DNA from: Nemophila menziesii
Lineage: Eukaryota; Streptophyta; Magnoliopsida; Boraginales; Hydrophyllaceae
Length of the DNA: 64,000 bases
Assembly (NCBI GenBank): GCA_029959085.1
Contig: JARWIR010000023.1
Span: 6,213,860 to 6,277,859 of the forward strand
Reading direction: 5' to 3'
The notes beneath the pieces are model-generated. The model was given only the letters and a program-made list of their open reading frames with translations, was not told where the DNA came from and searched no databases. Of the stretch, positions 47,731 to 59,019 are shown in pieces (position 1 is the first letter of the stretch; the number at the start of each line of letters is the position of its first letter). Position numbers and translations under genes: made by a program.

Positions 47731-49263
47731 TGGTGTCGCCTAGGGTGTGATAAAAATAAGATCAATTTAAGTATGGAAAACAATGCACTCTCACCCTAGA
47801 CAGGCACAGTACTGCAAGTATTACAGGACGTATGCAAGTTTTAATGATAAGTAGAGTTCGTTCTCAGGGACTTAAGTGTGTTAAACGCGTAGGAACAGAT
47901 AACGAGTAAAAGTAAATAACTAGGAGACAGAAAATAAATATTTGGGTTTATGAATTAAAACTAAATTAAAGCTAAGAAAATAAAGACAATAAAGTAAAAG
48001 ATAAAGAATATGAGATGAGAAGTATAGCTTAGGTTTTGCTAGTATGCACTAATCCTTCTAATTCTATCTATAAATCTAATTCATAAGGGAGAATATTAGC
48101 TCTTGGTAATACTTAGTCAGGATTCTAAATTCCACTACCTTAGACCTTGAGAGCGACTAAGGGGGCTACGGCACAACCAAGACGAGGACTCAAATAGGGT
48201 TATCAAATGCCACTAAGGCCCTATCCAGCACACTACAATCAATTGGTGATATGGTGGTTAAAACAAACCTTAATGACTACCTAGTTAGAAGTATGTTTTG
48301 TCAGAACTGCTATCGACACTAGACATTATGTGGTGGTTCAATAGTTAAACACCCAGTTACGGTGACCATCTAACTACTATTAAAACAATCTTAAAGTGAT
48401 CAATTCTAGGAAAGACATTAAATCAAAACACATAAGCAAATATAAAGTAAGTAGCTAATATCAGATTAAAACATATATTTCCCAAAGAAACTTAGATAGA
48501 AGAATTAGAATTCATAGATTATACATATGCAAAACCCAAACTATGGGAGGTTTAGTTCATACCTGATGGAAATAAACTAAAAGAAATTACAAAAGACATC
48601 ATCTTGCTCTCTACAATAAACTGGAAGAATAAAACCTTAAGAACTAATTACTATGAGGCAAGGATCATTTACAAGTGATATAAGGGTGTATTTATAGGTG
48701 TTTAGAAGACCTAATTCGTTTTCTTGAGGAATAGTTAAGGTAATGGACTTCTAGCCCAACTCAAATTCGTATGGAAATAAAGATAAACACTGCTGCACTA
48801 TTTTGAGCGTATCTTCTTCGTTATTGGTCCGATTTTGCTCCACAAGATACCAAAAGAATCGCAACAGAATTATCTAGGCCCTTTAGAAGGAAATCTCCAA
48901 ATTCGGCCTATTTATTAGGTAAAAACGCATATTTTGGACGTGATCTGCAGAATCCCAGATTTAGGCAGCTTTTCCTTTTCCATCTTTTTAGCTTTTATTT
49001 CCTTTTCTCCAATTACCATGTAAATCCCTTTCCATAAGTTGTTGTGTTTGACTTGGACTCTAATTAACCTACATAATTATCTTTAAAGCTACACACTAAA
49101 TAAACAATTAAACCCAATATGCTCTAAAAATATTATTTCTACAAATCAAGACACAAAATAGGAAAGTGCACTAAAACTCAAGAAAATCGACATTATTGAC
49201 TTCTAAAACACTAAAAATGATGTCTCATCTTAACATAAATCTATCACAAATGAGGAGACATCA
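47731..49263 (-). repeat. 5' LTR of inner element
   Basis: 1533 bp; TGGTGTCGCC to GGAGACATCA on plus. TATA box on minus at 48689-48696. Terminal 46-bp block 49218-49263. Confidence 0.95.
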
Positions 49264-49278
49264 GACGTGTTACCTCGA

Positions 49279-50433
49279 TTAAGGATGACGAAATTTCCAC
49301 CCTTTTCCTTTAATTCCCACGAACTTTTCAGCTCGATTCTTTATAATCATGGATGGTGCCATCCAAGATTTCGTGGGAAGCGGTGAATCTAGTGGTAAAT
49401 CGATTTCAAGTGTAGCATTACACTCCTCTGGTAACCCATTCATCTCGAATCTTCGTTTGTTAGAAAGAATGTCCTTCATGAATTGACCGTATTTTGATAT
49501 TCTTGTGAGGGCTTCTATGAACGGGCTGCTGATCTTTAACTTGTTCATCATGTCAACGAACTTCTTGAATTCCAGGTCATTGTCCTTTCTGACATGTGAA
49601 GGAAATGGTGGAGGAGGACATGTGTTGGTTACCACTGGGCTCTCTTTCTTTTCTGGTGTCTTCTCTTGGACACTTCTTTGTTCAACTACCTCTTCGACCT
49701 TATCTTCTATTGTTTTTTCTCCCCCCGTCTCTGGAATAGGGACTGGTTCTGGTTCTGGTCTTGGTGGAGGTAGTTGTTTTCCACTTCCTAATTCAACTGC
49801 ATGACAAACATTGTTTTCTGGAGTAGTAGTATCACTTCGGAGTTGCCTTTCTGCAAGGATTTTAGTTTTTTTCACCATTTGTGACATTGTCTGCATAAGC
49901 TTGTCAATCGCATCATCCGAGTTTTGGATTCTTTGCTGGTTATTCTCCATCTTTTCAATTAGGTTCATCATCTTAGCCATGCTTGAATTCAAACTCGGAG
50001 GTTGTTCTTGTATGGTTTGCTGCATTGAATAAGGATGTGGTTCTTGATAAGCTTCATTGTAAATCGGCGCTTCTTGATAGATAGGTTGTGGAGGATAGTA
50101 AGATTGTGGTCGTGGTTGATAATAATTATCATAATAGTGATTATTATGATTATAATTCTGTTGATCTCCGACCCAATTGTAAATCTGTGGGGGTTGATGG
50201 TCAGCGTAATTTCCTTGAGATTGATAATAACCATCATAATAATGGTCTCTTTGATAAGGCATGAAGGAAATTGAGGCTGGATTGTTCATGCAATGTCCCC
50301 ACGAGTGATCTCTTGCTCCACAACTAGTACATGAAGGTGAGGCATGTACTAGATTCCTCTGAGCTAGTTTTCGCGATTGTTCTCGTAATTCCTCAAGTTG
50401 TTGGCTTAACTCCTTGAGCTTTAGAGATTCCAT
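49279..50433 (-). CDS. Shortened Gag fused to integrase-like tail (outer element)
   Basis: A 384-residue open frame starting MESLKLKELSQQLEE (coiled coil). A perfect zinc knuckle CTSCGARDHSWGHC lies at residues 35-48. A long tyrosine/asparagine/glutamine/proline-rich stretch follows, then PPPPFPSHVRKDNDLEF and GLPEECNATLEIDLPLDSP. The end is SWMAPSMIIKNRAEKFVGI and KGKGWKFRHP. The canonical Gag domain upstream of the knuckle is missing. The protease is also missing: the pre-protease segment runs directly into the SWxxPxxxxK tail. The frame has no internal stops, and the next frame-ending event is the natural-looking stop at 49279. Confidence 0.75.
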   Translation of the reverse strand: MESLKLKELSQQLEELREQSRKLAQRNLVHASPSCTSCGARDHSWGHCMNNPASISFMPYQRDHYYDGYYQSQGNYADHQPPQIYNWVGDQQNYNHNNHYYDNYYQPRPQSYYPPQPIYQEAPIYNEAYQEPHPYSMQQTIQEQPPSLNSSMAKMMNLIEKMENNQQRIQNSDDAIDKLMQTMSQMVKKTKILAERQLRSDTTTPENNVCHAVELGSGKQLPPPRPEPEPVPIPETGGEKTIEDKVEEVVEQRSVQEKTPEKKESPVVTNTCPPPPFPSHVRKDNDLEFKKFVDMMNKLKISSPFIEALTRISKYGQFMKDILSNKRRFEMNGLPEECNATLEIDLPLDSPLPTKSWMAPSMIIKNRAEKFVGIKGKGWKFRHP

Positions 50434-50597
50434 CTTGTATTAGCTTCATCAGGATCTAATAGCACGAAACCTTTATTTCCTAATAAATCTGCTCTCACCT
50501 AAAAGAATCTGTAAAGACAAAAACTAAAAAGAAAAGTGTAAAATAGAACTAACTAAAATAAAAGCACAAGATAATTGCACAAGGACTAACGATGTAG

Positions 50598-50615
50598 TCC
50601 CCGGCAGCTGCGCCA
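50598..50615 (-). promoter_or_regulatory. Primer-binding site, outer element (tRNA-Asp type)
   Basis: TGGCGCAGCTGCCGGGGA on minus, two mismatches to the tRNA-Asp complement. Confidence 0.82.
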
Positions 50616-50621
50616 AAAACT

Positions 50622-52197
50622 TGGTGGGGCCTAAGGTGTGATAAAAAGATGTATAAAATAAGTGCAAATACACACCCTAAACTAACACGGTACTGCAAGT
50701 ATTACAGGACGTATGCAAGTTTTAATGATAAGAAGATTCGTTCCTCAGGGACTGACGAAAGTTAGAGAGAACTTATGCAAATTATCAAGTGTAGATATTA
50801 AAGATAGATAATAATACGCAAGTAGAAAGAAGAGAAAGATAGATATTTATTTGGTTTTTAATAAGAAAACTAAACTACTAAATTAATGACAGAAAATAAA
50901 TAACAGGAAAGGAAAGAAGATAGTATGAAAGATATAGCTTAGGTTTTACTAGTATGCACTAATCCTTCTAATTCTATCTATGAATCTAGTTAATAAGGGA
51001 GAATATTAGCTCTTGGTATACTTAGTCAGGATTCTAAATTCCCCAAGCTTGGACCTTGAGAGAGACTAAGGGGGCTACGTCACAACCAAGAAGTGATTTC
51101 AAATAGGGTTATCAAACGCCACTAAGGCCCTAAGCAAATACTGCAATCTTGGTGATACGGTGATTAAAACAAACCCTAATGACTATCTAGTTAGAAGTAT
51201 GTTTTGTCAGAACTGCTATCGACACTAGACGTTATGTGGTGGTTCAATAGTTAAACACCCAGTTACGGTGACCATCTAACTACTATTAAGGTAATCCTAT
51301 ACTCGTGCACTAGCAAGGAAAACAATCATTAATTCAAAACACATAATCAAATATAAAGGTAAGTAGCTAATATCAGATTAAAACATATAATTCCCAAAGA
51401 ACTTAGATAGAAGAATTAGAATTCATAGTTTATACATTATGGAAAACCTAAGCTAAGAGAATTAGTTCATACAAAGAAAAGAAGAGAAAAGAATTACAAA
51501 ATAAGAGGTTGAAGGAGACATGATTGATGCACAGCTCCCTCCAGACTTCTTCTCTTGTGTTCCAGCTTCCTCTTGGCCTTAGGGTCTGGCCAAGGATGAT
51601 TTTAGAGTGTTAAGAGGCTGTATTTATAGGGTATAGGAAGACCTAATTCGTTTTCTTGAAGGAGAAGGAAAGTAATGGACTCCTAGTCCAACTCAAATTC
51701 GTATGGAAATAAAGATAAACACTGCTGGACCGTTTTGAGCATATCTTCTTCGTTATTGGTCAGTTTGAGCTCCATAAGATACCAAAAGAATCGCAACAGA
51801 ATTATCTTGACCATAGAGAAGGAAATTACCAAAATCGGCCTATTTCTTAGGTAAAAACGCATATCTTTAGACGTGTATGTAGAATCCATGATTTAGGCAG
51901 CTTTTCCTTTTCCATCTTTTTTAGCTTTTGTTTCTTTATCTCCAATTACCATGCAAATCTCTTTCCATATCTTGTAGTCTTTGACTTGGACTCTAATTAA
52001 TCTCCATAATTATCTTTAAAGCTTCACACTAAATAAAAAATTAAACCCAATATGCTATAAAAATATTATGTTTACTAAATCAAGACCCAAAATAGGAAAG
52101 TGCACTAAACAAAGCTAAAATCAACCTATAAACTAATAAATAAGCCTAAAATGATGTCTCTGAAGAATATTATATTATCACAAATGAGGAGACATCA
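50622..52197 (-). repeat. 5' LTR of outer element
   Basis: 1576 bp; TGGTGGGGCC to GGAGACATCA on plus. TATA box on minus 51621-51628. Terminal 46-bp block 52152-52197. Confidence 0.93.
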
Positions 52198-52202
52198 ATA
52201 TC

Positions 52203-53011
52203 CCAAACACAGTTGAACATTAATATTCAAAAGTTAGGGGTCATACATTATGCATTTCTCAAGCTAATTGAAGGTTTACTTCATAATCAAAAACTGAAAT
52301 ACTATAAATAAAGTGTAATGATAATGAGTAGATCAAGAAAATATGAAGAATTACAATAATATTTGATGGAATGGAATGGTGTGGAATAATGAAAAACGGT
52401 GGAAATTCTTTTTTTTCTTCTTCCTCTTGCTCCAGCTATTCTAAGAATTTCCAAATTGTGTAACTCCTATTTTGATTTATGATATATTAATTTTAAAAGA
52501 GTTTTTTGGGATTGAGGGACCCATTTAAGTTGTCCAAGTCAATCAAAAAATGTTCTAAGGGTATGAGGTCTGATTCGAGCCACAATATCAGAATGACAAA
52601 GAACTCTTTCATTTTTACTCCAAATCATGAACTATCACTTCTCACGCTCTCTTGACTTCAAGTGGTATCACAAAACCAAAGGGATCACTCAAAATCCTAG
52701 CCGATAGCGCGTGGGGAATCTCTTAATTTGATTTCCAGATGTTGCCGATAAATGTTTCTGCTTTCCAATAGTGGCTTTACCGTCCTTTATCACACTGACC
52801 TGAGGTCTTGTATCACCATCATCTCGACGGCCTTGTATCACTATGACTTTGCGACATCTTATCATCATCTCGGGGACTTGTATCATCCAAGTACCTAAGA
52901 TTTGTACACTTAACACACAAATATTAGAGAATAATACCTCAAATAGGTCCTAAAACCCACCAAAATGATGTCTTGTGATACTATTATTTTATCACAAAAG
53001 ACAAGACATCA
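52203..53011 (-). repeat. Solo LTR of a fourth Athila-like subfamily, right part
   Basis: Continues the LTR begun at 33571 after the nested elements. Its end (52966-53011) is the same 46-bp inverted-repeat block but with arms TGATGTCTTG/CAAGACATCA. It is followed directly by Athila integrase sequence, without a polypurine tract. Confidence 0.7.
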
Positions 53012-54475
53012 TTCTAATACGTATATGGTGCAATCTCGTCCCTCCTTGATATCTTACCCGTAAATTTACACCTCTTACACGATTTCACTTACTCGTGGCA
53101 ATTCCTATGGATAGAAGGCCAATAAAACCCAGTTTGTAGTACCTTCACTGTCGTTCTATCATCCTTGAAGTGTCATTCATAAGGTTAGTCACGATAACTT
53201 GCAATTATCGCACAATTATCATTATGCGGTATACATCGTTAGATCATATGATCAGTACACACCTTGAAGAGGATGGGGCCCTCCCAAAAGAATTGATATA
53301 CTTGGTGGAGAAACTTTTTCCTTTGTTGTGGATTGAATTCCATGGTAAATAATCTACTCACTATAAAGTTCACTATATATGTGTACGAAGGTGTAATAGA
53401 ATTATTTAGAACAAATAGTTGCTCATCAGGGAATACCTCATTGACCCAGTCTTATGCTAATTGGGGATCCTTTGAGGATAAATAAATGACTAGCTACTTG
53501 ATTCTCGCTCCCTTTCTGGTTTCGAATCTCTAAATCTAATTCCTGTAACAAAAGTACCCACCTAACAAGACGCAGCTTTGTTTCTTTCTTCTCCATGAGA
53601 TACTTGATCACCGAATGGTCCATGTATACCACAATTTTCACTCCCACAAGATAGGATTGAAACTTATCAAATGGATATACCACGACCAATAACTTCTTCT
53701 CTCAGAAAACTGCCCTGCCTTGAATCTCTTGTTTTAGGAAACAATTGGAACATAGAGCACATTGGAAGGAAATTTTTAGGAATAGAAGAGAGTGCATCAG
53801 CTCTAATATCGTCAGGGGGGCCTGTAGTAGTTGCTTTCCCCAAGTTGGTTAAATTACAATTTAAAAACATGAACAACTGGGAAGAATGGGAAGACCTCAT
53901 GGTATAGTTCAACTAATCACTCAAAAAAGTCTTACTCATATAATATAGTGTAGAATACCTTGTCCTTGCATTGACCCAATAATACAATAATAGCTAATCA
54001 TCAGCGTCACACATTACCTCAGATGGAAGATTCCAATCTGGATAAGTCACAGTAGGAGTAGAGATGAAATCCTCCTTAATAGACAATAACACCTCCATGC
54101 ATGCTTCTTCAAAGCGATATGCGATATTCTTCTTCAGTAAACTACACAACAACTAGCAATCTTAAAAAAGTCTTTAATAAAGCGACAATAGAACCCTTCA
54201 TAACCCAAAAACTTCCAACACCCTTAATGGAAATTGGAGGTGGTAGAGTTTTGATAACCTTGATCTTTGCACGATCAACCTTCATAATGTTTCTCAAAAC
54301 CTTGTGTCCAAATAATTCCTTCTCAAACCATAAAGAGTCATTTCTCCGAATTCAAAACAAGACCGGTCTCTTTACATCGTATTGGCACCTTCAAAATGTT
54401 GATGAGTTACTCATCAAAATAGTCACCAAACAACGACAAATCTTCCATGAAAACTTCTAAGAATTTGTCTATCAT
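53012..54475 (-). pseudogene. Decayed Athila pol: reverse transcriptase, RNase H, integrase zinc finger
   Basis: Read on minus from 54475. Reverse transcriptase remnants include an FMEDFS-like stretch where Athila has the FxDDFS catalytic motif, then GLVLNSEKW and GFYCRFIKDF. RNase H follows with GQCKDKVFYTILYE and, after an insert, [33 protein letters not shown] and [13 protein letters not shown]. An integrase zinc-finger piece HFKDDRTVKVLQTGFYWPS lies near 53110-53170. Many stops and frameshifts. It is the only reverse transcriptase and RNase H sequence recognised in the window. It is cut at 53011 by the solo LTR. Confidence 0.8.
53702..53915 (+). pseudogene. NBS-LRR resistance-gene LRR fragment inside Athila RNase H
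   Basis: The plus frame reads [48 protein letters not shown]. The pattern LPxLExLxL...HIGxxFLGI...AFPKLxxLxFxxMxxWEEW is characteristic of CC-NBS-LRR (RGA-type) leucine-rich repeats. Only about 70 residues are present. It lies opposite in sense to, and between, two adjoining parts of the Athila RNase H. It is a captured fragment, not a gene. Confidence 0.8.
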
Positions 54476-54699
54476 ATGTCCCAAGATATCCACAATTGTT
54501 ATGGCAGAATTTTTTGTCTTTCATAGTCGAACTCGACACATTGCAATCAAATATTACTTCATTCGAGATATAATTAAAGATAGAGAAATTCAACTTAAGT
54601 TTGTACATTAAAAGAACAACAAGCATACATTTTTACAAAGACATTACTAAGAGATAAATTTCAGCATTTAAGAGAACTCTTGAGAATTCAAAAATTTCA

Positions 54700-55032
54700 T
54701 GTTAAGAGTGAGAATGTTGATTAATTTTCATAGGATACAACAAGTTCATATACATTACCTTCCAACTATCGCTGGAGAAGAGTAATAGATATCTTAAAAT
54801 ACAATGTATTAGACTCTTGTTAGGTGATTCATGTATCTATCTTTAATATTAAGTTTGTATATTAACAATTAATTTAAGGAGATTAAAATGATCATCTACT
54901 CCTATATATAGTGGATTACTTTGTATCATTTGGAATCATTTACAAAACAAGAAATAATAAATAGATAACAAAACTATTTTCTTATCTATCAATATATTAT
55001 CTTATCATTTCTATATAAAATACTTTTCAACA
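54700..55032 (+). repeat. Possible copia-type solo LTR
   Basis: 333 bp with ends TGTTAAG and TTCAACA, a near-perfect short inverted repeat, and a TATATATAG promoter-like box near 54904. No target duplication or primer-binding site found. The strand is inferred from the TATA box. Confidence 0.4.
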
Positions 55033-56437
55033 CCCAACACAAGCCCGTAACAAGATGGCGTTTAAAAGAATAGTTCCTCTATCGAAAAACATTATTAGAG
55101 AAATCCAAACTTGTACTTTTCGATTTATTTTTGCACTATACCTGTATTTTGTTGCGCTGGCAGATAGTAAGTTTTTGGTAGGTGTTCATTAGATTTGTAT
55201 CGGATCTAGAAGAGTGACTACTTTGGTTTTCTAACGAGTAGTAATTTCTTGGTATGTCCCGTGTATTTTGTACATGTTAAGATTTGTATTTAATATATTT
55301 ATTTACTTGTCAAAAATAAAATAAAATTGGAAAAGTATCTTGTTTAAATGATTACTATTTTAATAAAGTTTAATGTTCTTTCTGCTGACCGTTTGATATT
55401 CTGATTATATGGTATTTGTTAAGGACTTTAATGATTTATAATGTTGATTGATTCTGAAGATGTATAGATATATATTTTTATAATTTATCAAAATGTTAAA
55501 CGAGGCCGAACACTATTTGTAGATATGATGGTAGACACAATTGAGGTGTTAAGTGATATAAGAAATAATAAATAAAGAAGGCAAATAAGGCACATACATT
55601 CGGTTGCCACAGTCTTTCAACTGTCATGCATACACATAAAGTATAATTCATCCAATAATACACAAAGTTTATAGAATAATATTAGTCTGAAACCTTTATA
55701 TTGAAATCTTTCCACCCATTTCCTAGATAAAATGCCACCTAACGCATCTCAACTGCTTCGCTAATTCTTTATCAATTTTACCTGAAAGGTAAAAAGAGAA
55801 GTCCATCTTAACTGCGGATATACATATATAATTACACACTATATCAACATATTCTGAGTTTACTTACCTTGATAATCTGTAGGCTTCCTCATCATCAGAA
55901 TCAACGATAACAATAGGTTCAGACGATGATGGATTACCCTTAGCTGCTGCATGATAATGCCCAAGTTAAAACAATAAACTTGCATATTTGTTTACATTAC
56001 AAAGATGGAGCAAAAATGCAATATAATCTTTCAATATATTCTTCAATAAGATAAAAGTAGTAGTAACCGAGTAGTAAACTAACAAAGATGTACCCGTGCC
56101 TCTTAATTAAGTACAACTCCTTCACATTAGTTCCTTTACATACATAGAGAAATGTCTCCATGGTCAGATATCTTACGTTTCGTATTCAAAACATACAACA
56201 AGCGTAGGTAGAGAACCTAAAATTATCTATTTTGTGGCGGTTAAACATATTTCAAGAAATTACGTGCATGTTTGAAAATGACTCAAATTTATTTATTATG
56301 TGGCGGTTAAACATATTTTAAGAAATTACGTAAAAGTTTGAAAATGATTTTTCGCATTGAGTATAGAGTTTATATATTTTCTACTTACAATAATTATATT
56401 TTATCCATAATTTGTGAAGACAGGAACGGTTACCTTG
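55033..56437. other. Intergenic region with a possible captured exon
   Basis: Mostly featureless AT-rich DNA. On minus, 55875-55948 lies between an acceptor TATCATGCAG and a donor AAGGTAAGT and reads KGNPSSSEPIVIVDSDDEE, which looks like a real exon of an unidentified host gene. A second candidate (55735-55783) reads KIDKELAKQLRCVRW but the phase does not join cleanly. Confidence 0.25.
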
Positions 56438-56715
56438 CACTACTGCAGAACGGGCATTTACCCACGACAAGATTACCGATGACACATAGTTCGTCGATAA
56501 TGATACAAATTTACCGACGACACATGGATACCGATGAAACACGTCGTCGTTAAATTACCGACGACAAACATTCGTATGTAATAAAGGAAAACGTCGTCGC
56601 CATTTATTTTTTTATTTTTGATTTTTTTGTTGCTTGACATATGAATTTATTTACCGACGACACGTTACTCGTCAGTAAAAAAGAATCGTATTTATTGAGG
56701 ACAGACTGTTTTTCA
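56438..56715. repeat. Left subterminal array of family A element
   Basis: Many ACCGACGACA / CGTCGTC motifs in both orientations behind the terminus. Confidence 0.8.
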
Positions 56716-57355
56716 TCACAAAAAATCCCAAAACCCCATTTTTTCCCATAATCCTCAATCAAATTCATTCAATTTTTTTTCCATTTTTTTCTCCAATTTA
56801 TCTTGCACTATTTCCAAGTTCATAATCAAGGTGGGTCAGACTCAATACACAATTCCATCCACAAATATTAGGTAATTTCTTGAAATTCTATTTTTTTATC
56901 GTGTGTAATTCTTGCAATATTATGTTAAGCAATTCATTACCAAGGTGGGACTTGACCATCAATCTCCAATTTCTCCCACCAAAACAATGTATTTTCTTTA
57001 AATTGCAAACTTTTTAATATTTTTTTATATTGGATTACGATTTGTGTATTAGTTGCTATAAGATATGATTATGTATATTTTTTGATTGTCTAGTTAATTA
57101 TTATGTGTAAATCATGCATATGTTCATTTATTTCTATTACGTTCTCATATATTTTTGTATTTGTGTAATTAATTATATGAAATTGTTTATGTATTTATTG
57201 GTTTGTAATTATATCCAAGCTATTGGTTTGTAATTTGTATTATTTTATTTATTGTGATGTAATTTTTATTCATTTTATTAATTGGGTTGTTATAATTATT
57301 TATTTTATTTTCATATGAAAGTAGTTGCCTAGTTATATAAAATTGTTGCTAAGAG

Positions 57356-57416
57356 ATGGCTTCGTGTTGGATAAGAGTTGGATCAATACGACAGATTATC
57401 TCACGCCAGAATATGT
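57356..57416 (+). pseudogene. Transposase-associated exon, first part
   Basis: ATG at 57356 followed by MASxLDKSWI-type coding with a 1-base loss at codon 4 compared with 3525. Continues at 60961 after the nested CACTA element. Confidence 0.75.
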
Positions 57417-57755
57417 CACTACTACATGCGGGACCTCTAGCGAGGACTTTTTTTGCGAGGAAACGTGTTCCTCGCTAAAAGGTGGGTCTTTAGCAAGGAA
57501 AACTTTTAACGACGAAAAGTTCCTCGCTAATCAATTTTTTTTATTTTAGTCTCTCAAAAATAATTAAATAATAAATCTTTTGTCGCTAAAAAGAATAATT
57601 TTAACGAGGAAATATTTTTCGTCGCCGTGGTGGCCCTTTTGCAACGAAATTGATCTCTTTTGCGAGGAACTAAAAGTCCTCGTTAAAGAGTGACCTTTTG
57701 CGACGAAAATCTGGCTTTTTCGCGAGGAAATTTTTCCTCGCTAAAGCTATTACAG
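57417..57755. repeat. Left subterminal array of CACTA family C
   Basis: Repeated TTAGCGAGGAA, TTCCTCGCTAAA and GCGACGAAA motifs in both orientations. Confidence 0.8.
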
Positions 57756-58175
57756 ACATATAGCCAATTACTGTGAACCTTGTTAAAATTCGAGGATGCC
57801 CCACTTTTATGTAAGCTTTACCCCGTCTCACATGAGTTTCAAGTGTAGAAATATGTTTATTTGTTTCTGCAGGTGAAGGGACAAATGTCTGTTTTAGGTT
57901 AGAGATATTGTACAATAGTAGTTGAAAATGGAGATGAAGTGACTAGGAATAGAAGTGCTTGAGGTGTTTATTATAAACAGATAGTTAGGATTTTAAGTTT
58001 AACTAGTATAGTTGAATTAGTCACGTTAGGGGCGGTTGAATCACATAGTTAGGGTTGCTATAAGTTAGCAGAGGCGGTGGTGGTGGCTGTGCACAGAACT
58101 GAATAAATTGTGTTCCCAGCATCACAGCTGGCTGTTAAGGTATAAAAATGGGTGATCGGGTGTGGTGGATAGAGG
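57756..58175. other. Interior of CACTA family C, unassigned
   Basis: No recognisable coding. A shadow open frame on minus (57670-57915) overlaps the array and is not called. Confidence 0.4.
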
Positions 58176-58600
58176 GTTTGACCAGTATAGTTGACTTAAT
58201 ACTCTAAACACTTAAGTTTGACTAGTACAATTAACTTAATACTCTAAACACTTAAGTTTGACCAGTATAGTTGACTTAATACACTAAACTCTTAAGTTTG
58301 ACTAGTATAGTTGACTTAATACTCTAAACACTTAAGTTTGACTAGTACAGTTGAATTAATACACTAAACACTTAAGTTTCACTAGTATAGTTGACTTAAT
58401 ACTCTCAACACTTAAGTTTGACTAGTACAGTTGACTTAATACTCTAAACACTTAAGTTTGACCAGTACAGATGACTTAATACACTAAACATATAAGTTTG
58501 ACTAGTATAGTTGACTTAATACTCTAAACACTTAAGTTTGACTGGTATAGTTGACTTAATACACTAAACACTTAAGTTTGACTAGTACAGTTGACTTAAG
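58176..58600. repeat. 40-bp minisatellite
   Basis: About 10.6 tandem copies of a 40-bp unit with AAGTTTGACTAGTACAGTTG and CTTAATACTCTAAACACTTA halves. Copies differ mainly by C/T and A/G changes, and the period is constant. It lies inside the family C element. Confidence 0.93.
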
Positions 58601-59019
58601 TTTTCAAGGCATAGGCTTTCTCTGAACTGATTGTCAAATTCATCATTAAATGCTTCTCTCGTCGCTAATGAAGGATGTGGTTGATAGTACTATCGTGGGA
58701 AAGGATGAATACTTGGAAGAAGGTAGGGATGATGAGCTGACGCCACGTGTATAATACCTTTAAATTCTCTAGTTTGCTCAAATATTATATTTTGCATCTA
58801 TATACGTACAGTCCTTGTCAAACACAGCATTAAATACTTCTGTTTTGAATATACAGTTGTTGTTTCCATATGAGAAACCAATAATTGAAGTATAAAAAAT
58901 AGTGTATATATATATATATATATTATCTTCACCTCGTCCAAGAATACAACAATTATTTAGCTATTATAGTGTATTATCAGATTAGATTAATAGGTTATTC
59001 TTAAAAAAAATCTAGAATT

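Larger units (their letters stand above)
39306..49263 (-). mobile_element. Athila-like non-autonomous element 3 (inner, youngest)
   Basis: Complete: LTRs at 39306-40839 (1534 bp) and 47731-49263 (1533 bp) differ at about 17 sites by eye (about 1.1%). A perfect target duplication GACGT flanks it (39301-39305 and 49264-49268). The interior has a primer-binding site, Gag-protease-tail frame, palindrome array, intact ORF3 and polypurine tract. There is no reverse transcriptase, RNase H or integrase core anywhere. It is inserted just 3' of the Gag-tail frame of the outer element. Confidence 0.95.
34523..52197 (-). mobile_element. Athila-like non-autonomous element 2 (outer)
   Basis: LTRs at 34523-36096 and 50622-52197 differ at roughly 28 sites by eye (about 1.8%). 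The target duplication ATATC is perfect (34518-34522 and 52198-52202). The interior has a tRNA-Asp-type primer-binding site, a shortened Gag, a polypurine tract and a decayed ORF3, but no pol. It is interrupted by the element at 39306-49263. It is inserted into the solo LTR 33571-53011. Confidence 0.93.

Noticed and set aside
49505..50274. Plus-strand open frames opposite the outer Gag
   Set aside because: Shadows of the minus-strand Gag frame; low-complexity isoleucine-rich translations.
58176..58600. CRISPR-like array
   Set aside because: The repeats are contiguous 40-bp units without unique spacers, in a plant transposon.
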